Shown here: piece after piece, positions 58,583 through 64,000 of the stretch
Layout of the letters: every line of letters begins with the position of its first letter
How positions within the stretch are numbered: position 1 is the first letter of the stretch
The notes under the pieces: model-generated
Told to the model about the DNA's origin: nothing
Databases searched by the model: none
The model's input: the letters and a program-made list of their open reading frames with translations, nothing else
Origin: Thiomicrospira microaerophila
GTDB taxonomy: Bacteria; Pseudomonadota; Gammaproteobacteria; Thiomicrospirales; Thiomicrospiraceae
NCBI RefSeq assembly: GCF_000934765.1
Contig: NZ_JYNN01000010.1
Coordinates: forward strand, 1 to 64,000
DNA length: 64,000 bases
Reading direction: 5' to 3'
Translations under genes and position numbers: made by a program

Positions 58583-59992
58583 CTAGCCTTGCGCTCGTGC
58601 CGCAATAAAATCCAATGCCATTTGCAAACGGATTAAACAACGCTCCTTACCAATTAACGCCGCCGTGGCATCAATCGATGGCGACTGCCCGCCGCCAGTA
58701 ATCGCTACCCGCAAAGGCATGCCTACCTTGCCCATACCGATTTCTAACTCGCTCGCGCTCTCTTCAATCGCCTGATGGATTGATTCAGTCTGCCAGCTAT
58801 CTAGCGCCGCCAATTTCTGCAACACTAGACTTAAGGGCTCGGCAGCTACCGGACGTAAATGTTTTTTCGCGGCATCGGCATCAAACTGCTCAAAATCTTG
58901 ATAAAAATAAAGCGCACTATCCGCCATATCAATCAGCGTTTTAGCACGTTCACGCAATAAATCCGTCACCTTCTCCAGCGCGGGCCCTTGGCTTAGATCA
59001 CAACCGCGTTCCGTCATAAAATGCGACAAATGGCGCGCGATGTGATCCGCCGGCGCGTTTTGAATATGCTGCTGGTTCACCCAAACGCATTTTTCATCGT
59101 TAAAAGTTGAAGGGGCGGCATTCACCGAATCCAAATCAAACGCACTGACCATTTCATCAATACTGAAAATCTCCTGATCACCATGCGACCAACCCAAGCG
59201 CACCAAATAATTCAACAAAGCCTCAGGCAAATAGCCCTCCTCCTTATATTGCAGCACACTCACCGCACCGTGACGCTTCGAGAGTCGCGCTCCATCTGGA
59301 CCCAATACCATTGGAATATGCGCATACTTTGGAATCGGCGCACCCAAGGCTTTTAAAATATTAATTTGGCGAGGGGTATTATTTAAATGATCATCGCCAC
59401 GAATCACATGACTGATGCCCATATCCCAATCGTCCACCACTACCGATAAATTATAGGTCGGCGTACCATCAGAACGCGCAATCACCAAATCATCAATCTC
59501 AGTGTTTTTAATCGTGACCTTGCCCTTCACCATGTCATCAATCACCACTTCACCATCCAGCGGATTTTTAAAACGAATCACCGGCTTAACGCCTGCGGGT
59601 GGCGTGCCAGTAAAATCACGGTAACGACCATCATAACGTGGCTTCTCATTGTTAGCGCGCTGCTGCTCACGCATGGCGTCCAATTCTTCTGGGCTTGCAT
59701 AGCAATAATAGGCATCCCCCTGATCTAAGAGCTGTTGAATCACCGCCTTGTAACGCTCAAAATGATGCGTTTGGTAAAACGGCCCTTTATCATAATCCAA
59801 ACCTAACCAAGTCATACCTTCCAAAATCGCATTCACCGATTCTTGGGTTGAGCGTTCTAAGTCCGTGTCCTCGATGCGTAAAATAAACTCACCGCCCATT
59901 TTGCGAGCATAAAGCCAAGAAAACAACGCAGTGCGCACACCGCCAATATGTAAATAACCGGTTGGGCTGGGGGCAAATCGAGTACGAATCAC
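58583..59992 (-). CDS. gltX: Glutamyl-tRNA synthetase
   Basis: 469 residues, class I synthetase. The HIGH motif appears as HIGG in [19 protein letters not shown], and the KMSKS motif as KLSKR-type (ARLSKRHGA). [14 protein letters not shown] and the GVPQW-like editing-free core are present. It charges tRNA-Glu for translation and tetrapyrrole synthesis. It stands alone, with a repeat-rich gap upstream. Confidence 0.96.
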   Translation of the reverse strand: MIRTRFAPSPTGYLHIGGVRTALFSWLYARKMGGEFILRIEDTDLERSTQESVNAILEGMTWLGLDYDKGPFYQTHHFERYKAVIQQLLDQGDAYYCYASPEELDAMREQQRANNEKPRYDGRYRDFTGTPPAGVKPVIRFKNPLDGEVVIDDMVKGKVTIKNTEIDDLVIARSDGTPTYNLSVVVDDWDMGISHVIRGDDHLNNTPRQINILKALGAPIPKYAHIPMVLGPDGARLSKRHGAVSVLQYKEEGYLPEALLNYLVRLGWSHGDQEIFSIDEMVSAFDLDSVNAAPSTFNDEKCVWVNQQHIQNAPADHIARHLSHFMTERGCDLSQGPALEKVTDLLRERAKTLIDMADSALYFYQDFEQFDADAAKKHLRPVAAEPLSLVLQKLAALDSWQTESIHQAIEESASELEIGMGKVGMPLRVAITGGGQSPSIDATAALIGKERCLIRLQMALDFIAARAQG

Positions 59993-60116
59993 AAAAGACT
60001 CCTAAATAAATTTAAAGATTTCAAAACGACGATTATACAGCATGCCAAGCTATATAAACCACTGCCATTGTATAAAGGTCAAGGCAAACGCATTTAAATA
60101 ATATAAAAAATCACGT

Positions 60117-60205
60117 GTCATTGCGAGGCCGAAGGCCGTGGCAATCTCTTGCAGACCACGCACGCCCTTGATAGATGGCCGCGTCGCTGCGCGCCTCGCC
60201 ATGAC
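60117..60205. repeat. Dispersed inverted repeat, family A, copy 7
   Basis: Complete copy in the 317-base gap 59993-60309. It is followed by GCGTGGGAACG and a GGTGGAT ... ATCCACC hairpin (about 60271-60294). No gene is seen. Confidence 0.8.
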
Positions 60206-60309
60206 CGTTTTTTTCTTTGTTTAATGGCCGTGACGCGGGGCGTGGGAACGCGGTTATTTCCGAGTAATGGTGGATGCGCTTTGCTTATCCACCCTACACT
60301 TTCACTCTT

Positions 60310-61410
60310 CTAAGCGTCTTGCTTTTCATGACCAGGCCTGGTTGGATTGAATAGGTTTTCTGGCAAGGATTTAATGTACAAATCATGCTTGCTATACGGT
60401 ATTTCAATCCCTGCAGCGGCAAAACGTTTGAATATTTGCACATTGAGTGCATCCAATACGCGTGTGCGAATTTCTGGATCCTCAATCCAAACCCGCAACG
60501 AGAAATCTAACCCAGATGCACCAAAGCCTAAAAAACGGACCTGCGGTATTGGATCGCTAATCACCATCGGCTCATTTGCGGCAATATCCAACAGAATCGA
60601 GCGCACCAAATCAATGTCTGACTCATAAGACACACTGACATTTGCATACATTCGCATACTTTTGAAGCGACCGGAAGATTGGTTGACCACCTTACCATTC
60701 GCAATCACCGAGTTAGGTACATTAATTTCCACATCATCACGCGTTAGTAAGCGCGTTGAACGCAACCCAATATTCGTCACTTTACCGCGGTCCGCGCCAT
60801 CGATAATAATGTAGTCACCAATTTTATAAGGCGAATCCGCCATAATAAACACACCGGACAAGATATTCGCAATCGTATCCTTGGCCGCAAAACCAACCGC
60901 AATACCAATCACCCCCGCCGAGGCCAACCAAGCGGTCATATTGATATTCCAGGTCAAGAACAACAAGTACAACACCACCAACACAATCAACACCGCCGAT
61001 AGATTATCTAACAGTGGCAAGGTTTGTGGCTTAATAAAAGAGCCTTCCTCTTGACGCGCACTCTGATATTTCAACGCATATTGCGAACCGCGATAAACAA
61101 ACTGCCCCCAGATGATAATGTTGATACTGGTTAGGGTGCGGTTTGCATAAAGTAAAAAATCATCAGGCAGATCAAACTGCATCGTCAAAATCGCACTGAT
61201 CGCAATAAACACCACCGACACCATAATCGGCAAACGAATATTGCTCAGCATAAAAAACAACACCGGGCGATCAAACTTTTGCGCCCAACGCTTAGGCCCT
61301 AACACAATCACGGTATTCACTAGCCAAGCCAATACTACCGCGACGAGAAGATAACTTAGCGCAATCAACACAGGATGCATGACACCTAAATCATTTAAAA
61401 CCAAGTCCAC
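60310..61410 (-). CDS. MscS-family small-conductance mechanosensitive channel
   Basis: 366 residues with several N-terminal membrane helices. A pore helix region ASAGVIGIAVGFAAKDTIANILSGVFIMADSPYKIGDYI is the MscS signature, followed by the beta domain (GKVTNIGLRSTRLLTRDDVEINVPNSVIANGKVVN) and a cytoplasmic alpha-beta cage. It releases solutes on hypo-osmotic shock. Longer at the N-terminus than E. coli MscS (286 residues), like YbdG/YnaI-type channels. Confidence 0.93.
   Translation of the reverse strand: MDLVLNDLGVMHPVLIALSYLLVAVVLAWLVNTVIVLGPKRWAQKFDRPVLFFMLSNIRLPIMVSVVFIAISAILTMQFDLPDDFLLYANRTLTSINIIIWGQFVYRGSQYALKYQSARQEEGSFIKPQTLPLLDNLSAVLIVLVVLYLLFLTWNINMTAWLASAGVIGIAVGFAAKDTIANILSGVFIMADSPYKIGDYIIIDGADRGKVTNIGLRSTRLLTRDDVEINVPNSVIANGKVVNQSSGRFKSMRMYANVSVSYESDIDLVRSILLDIAANEPMVISDPIPQVRFLGFGASGLDFSLRVWIEDPEIRTRVLDALNVQIFKRFAAAGIEIPYSKHDLYIKSLPENLFNPTRPGHEKQDA
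60330..60343. repeat. Iterated palindrome, one mismatch
   Basis: At the C-terminus of the MscS gene, read in the third phase as TRPG. Confidence 0.8.
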
Positions 61411-61605
61411 CTTACCCTCCCCCTTTTTTCCAAATTAAACAGCTTTTTAAAACACCCGAGCACAACATATTCGAGCTAATGGTTCAATATTATACTCGCG
61501 AACGTCTATTAAAATTTAATGCATGCGGTCTCTAAAACAAATAATAATAGATACGATAACCGGGCAAGAAGCCAAGCCAGGTTTACTCAAACCGTTATCT
61601 TCGAT

Positions 61606-61790
61606 TTAACCCGGATATGTAATAAAGTTCACGCGCCCTCGCTTGTCTATTGACTCCCCAGCACCTTTTTCTCAGTCGGCTATATAATAACGACAGCGCG
61701 CCTTCGAAAAAAGCACGAGGAAACCCATATCCTGCGCGATCATCACCCGAATTTATGAATCAAAGACAGCGAAGCTAAACATCCGGGTTA
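61606..61790. repeat. MITE-like repeat, family B, copy 3
   Basis: Ends TAACCCGGAT and ATCCGGGTTA are perfect inverted copies. The interior matches copies 1 and 2 with scattered changes. It occupies the middle of the 549-base gap 61411-61959; the flanks are AT-rich with no gene seen. Confidence 0.8.
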
Positions 61791-61959
61791 ATATCAATAT
61801 TTCATTCTATTATCAAAAACTAATATCGCATTAAATTCACAAATAGCCGATAAAATTTTTTGAATTATCTTTTCACTTCGTTTTCCTGCATAGTAACAAC
61901 CAAGCCGACTACTCGGTTTTTATAAAAATACCGAAGACAACTAAAATAGGATACTAACT

Positions 61960-63195
61960 ATGAAAAAAACCAAACTAGCCCTAGCGATTGCCTCAGCGGC
62001 CATGCTATCACAACCTGTTCTTGCGACTAATGGAACGAATATGATTGGACTAGGCGCTCAATCTTCTGCAATGGGTGGCACAGGCGTAGCCGCTTATTAT
62101 GGTGCTGAAAACGTGGTAATTAACCCCGGCCTAATCGGTAAAGCACAAGGCACAGAGTTTTCCTTTGGCGGCACTTTGTTTATGCCTACGGTTAAAAACA
62201 ACAGCGGCATGGGCGAATCAAAAAGCAAAGCTGATACCAATCTAATTCCATCTGTTTCATTAGTTAGCCGTATTAGCGATGAATTGACCTTTGGTATAGG
62301 CATGTATGGTTCATCAGGAATGGGGGTTGACTACTCTGGTTCTGCTGCTCATTTACATGCTCAAACCAATATGCAAATCATGCGTTTTGTTCCTAGTTTA
62401 GCATTTAATCAAGATAATTTTGGCATTGGTTTTTCACCGATAATTCAATATGGGTCACTTGATATTAACTACACCATGGGTGATCCTACAGCTGCTTGCC
62501 CAGGTCCCAACTGTGGCCCTGGTAATGTAGGCCATGGTATGGCTGCTGACTTAGGTTATGGCTTTAGTTTAGGTGGTTATTTCGATATCAATGAAAACTT
62601 AACCTTAGCCGCCGCTTATACTTCAGCGATTAAAATGAAATATGATGGACAATTATCAAAAGCATCACAACCGTTCGTTGGCATGGGTATGCTACCTGCT
62701 ACTTTTGGAGATGAACTTGAACAACCCGCTGAACTAAAAATTGGTTTAGCTTTCAATATGGGTACGATGACCTACACTGCAGATTACAAAAACATTGCAT
62801 GGGGTTCAGCGACGGGTTACAAAGACTTTAACTGGCAAGATCAAAATGTTATTGCTGTAGGTGCTAAATATACTTCCAATACTTATTGGGCGGGTCTAGG
62901 CGTTAATCATGGCAATAATCCGATTAAAGAAATGTCAGCGACCGCCCCAGGTGGACAGGCAACAAATATGTTTAACAACCTTTTCTTCCCTGCAACAACT
63001 GAAACCCATATCACTTTTGGTGGCGGTTACAACCTAACTAAAAACCTTAGTTTAGATGGCGCGATTGTTTATGCTCCTGAAGTAAAAACCACTGTTAAGG
63101 GACCAGACTTTGTTGGTGGCAACCCAATGGGTGCTGACAACACAACCACCCACTCACAAATGGGTTATACCATTTCGGCTCGCTATAACTTCTAA
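61960..63195 (+). CDS. OmpP1/FadL/TodX-family outer membrane transporter
   Basis: 411 residues. A signal peptide (MKKTKLALAIASAAML, cleavage after VLA near residue 22) is followed by the FadL hatch region TNGTNMIGLGAQSSAMGGTGVAAYYGAENVVINPGLIG and many amphipathic strands. The final aromatic residue (SARYNF) is typical of outer-membrane barrels. The family takes up fatty acids and other hydrophobic compounds. A Cys pair (CPGPNC) at about 184-189 in an extracellular-type loop is unusual for the family and may form a disulfide. Ends with a strong terminator. Confidence 0.93.
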   Translation: MKKTKLALAIASAAMLSQPVLATNGTNMIGLGAQSSAMGGTGVAAYYGAENVVINPGLIGKAQGTEFSFGGTLFMPTVKNNSGMGESKSKADTNLIPSVSLVSRISDELTFGIGMYGSSGMGVDYSGSAAHLHAQTNMQIMRFVPSLAFNQDNFGIGFSPIIQYGSLDINYTMGDPTAACPGPNCGPGNVGHGMAADLGYGFSLGGYFDINENLTLAAAYTSAIKMKYDGQLSKASQPFVGMGMLPATFGDELEQPAELKIGLAFNMGTMTYTADYKNIAWGSATGYKDFNWQDQNVIAVGAKYTSNTYWAGLGVNHGNNPIKEMSATAPGGQATNMFNNLFFPATTETHITFGGGYNLTKNLSLDGAIVYAPEVKTTVKGPDFVGGNPMGADNTTTHSQMGYTISARYNF

Positions 63196-63202
63196 AAAAC
63201 CA

Positions 63203-63275
63203 GGGCGCTTCAAAGCGCCGTGTCGGCTTCTCTTAAAGCTGCGCTTTTAAACCAAGTCATTGACTTGGTTTTTTT
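63203..63275 (+). terminator. Terminator after the FadL-like gene
   Basis: Hairpin GGCGCTT / AAGCGCC (63204-63219), then ACCAAGTC / GACTTGGT (63251-63269) followed by seven T residues. Confidence 0.85.
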
Positions 63276-63308
63276 GTTTTAGGCTATTGAATGGCTAGCA
63301 CGTTTATA

Positions 63309-63440
63309 CGTCACCCCGGTGTAGGCCGGGATCTTTTGAGTTGTGTGCCGTCGGTTTGAGATTCCGGCCTTCGCCGGAATGACGGGTTGTGGTGTGCAGT
63401 CGGCTAGAGATTGCCGCGTCGCTGTGCTCCTCGCAATGAC
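63309..63440. repeat. Hybrid repeat with a family A right half, copy 8
   Basis: CGTCACCCCGGTGTAGGCCGG and GATTCCGGCCTTCGCCGGAAT arms are followed by the right half of family A (AGAGATTGCCGCGTC ... CTCGCAATGAC). Confidence 0.65.
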
Positions 63441-63522
63441 GGGATTTTTCTTAACCTAAGTTAAGGAATTAGTGGCACAACGGAGCGAAACAACTTGCGT
63501 CGCGAGGACAAAAAAATTACGC

Positions 63523-63611
63523 GTCATTGCGAGGCCAAAGGCCGTGGCAATCTCTGGCAGACTGCGCACGCCCGCAAGAGTTTGCCGCGTCGCTGTGCTC
63601 CTCGCAATGAC
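63523..63611. repeat. Dispersed inverted repeat, family A, copy 9
   Basis: Complete copy. With copy 8 it fills most of the 521-base gap 63196-63716; no gene is seen. Confidence 0.8.
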
Positions 63612-63716
63612 CCGCTTTTATATGTCATTATATTTTTTCATTTACCTCCTTTTTTATTTGTTAAAACTTGGGCATACTACACACAAATTCAGCCTTTATA
63701 TTTAATTAGGACGGTT

Positions 63717-64000
63717 ATGGCAAAGATATTGATTGCAGGTTGTGGTGATTTGGGTATTCAGCTTGGTTTAACGCTGGTTGAAAACGGGCATGAAGTATTT
63801 GGTTTGCGTCGTGATGGCAGTAAAATACCCCCAGCTATTAAAGCCATCAGCGCAGATTTAAACCAAGAGCGGCTAAACCTGCCCGAGAACCTAGATTATG
63901 TTTTCTACACCGCTTCAGCAGGCAAATATAATGACTTTGCCTATTACCAAGCTTATGTCTCAGGTTTGAAGAATTTATTAAAAGGCTTGGCGGGTCAAAA
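63717..64000 (+). CDS. NAD(P)-dependent epimerase/reductase, YeeZ-like, cut by the window end
   Basis: 94 residues are visible from the ATG at 63717. A Rossmann start ILIAGCGDLGIQLGLTLVENGHEVFGLRR and VFYTASAGKYNDFAYYQAYVSGLKNLL fit the extended SDR/YeeZ group. The catalytic Tyr and Lys would lie outside the window. The ribosome site is weak (TAGGACGG). Confidence 0.8.
   Translation, partial: MAKILIAGCGDLGIQLGLTLVENGHEVFGLRRDGSKIPPAIKAISADLNQERLNLPENLDYVFYTASAGKYNDFAYYQAYVSGLKNLLKGLAGQ

Overview
The window looks like a chromosomal segment of a gammaproteobacterium of moderate GC content. The pointers are the tig-clpP-clpX-lon-hupB order, an EarP/Arg32-type EF-P, RoxA, AcnB, a Lol exporter and PxpABC. 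A marine sulfur oxidiser of the Thiomicrospira/Hydrogenovibrio kind would fit, but that placement is inference only.

Layout. 1-7.1 kb: the right end of an IS1182-like element, a degenerate metallo-beta-lactamase-fold protein, a PQQ-type sugar dehydrogenase, gamma-glutamyltransferase, a class I methyltransferase and a small periplasmic protein. 7.2-8 kb: tRNA-His, -Arg and -Pro transcribed leftward from a strong promoter. 8.1-12.8 kb: folD followed by the 5-oxoprolinase genes pxpABC, then a TlpA-like fusion protein. 12.7-20 kb: ABC-F ATPase YbiT, acnB, purB and roxA. 20.3-27 kb: a duplicated tRNA-Asp/tRNA-Val pair and the proteostasis genes hupB, lon, clpX, clpP and tig. 27.5-49.8 kb: a defence island. 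50-64 kb: YheS ABC-F, lolD and lolC/E, a TRIC-like channel, yaiI, rfbB, earP-efp, gltX, an MscS channel, a FadL-type porin and the start of a YeeZ-like oxidoreductase.

The defence island lies almost wholly on the minus strand. In transcription order it holds a SNF2 helicase, a DUF262/DUF1524 (GmrSD-like) nuclease candidate, a 57-residue remnant of a DNA methyltransferase, a 1759-residue DEAD/DUF1998 helicase, a second SNF2 helicase (DrmD-like), a 1194-residue Eco57I-type methyltransferase (DrmMI-like), a RES-domain protein, a broken Abi_2 gene, an HNH endonuclease and an AAA ATPase. It resembles class 1 DISARM, but no DrmC phospholipase-D gene and no separate DrmB were seen, and the giant helicase is closer in layout to Druantia DruE. 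It may be an undescribed hybrid or variant. Near-identical 83-bp direct repeats sit at both ends.

The second main signal is a 14-bp palindrome, AACCAGGCCTGGTT, built from two abutting CCWGG sites. Its 10-bp core occurs 16 times in 64 kb, always inside genes and in all three reading phases (NQAWL, QPGLV, TRPG). That points to DNA-level rather than protein-level selection, like HIP1 of cyanobacteria or an uptake or nucleoid-organisation signal. The intergenic regions are crowded with at least four families of short repeats, two of them MITE-like and one sharing the ends of the IS1182-like element.
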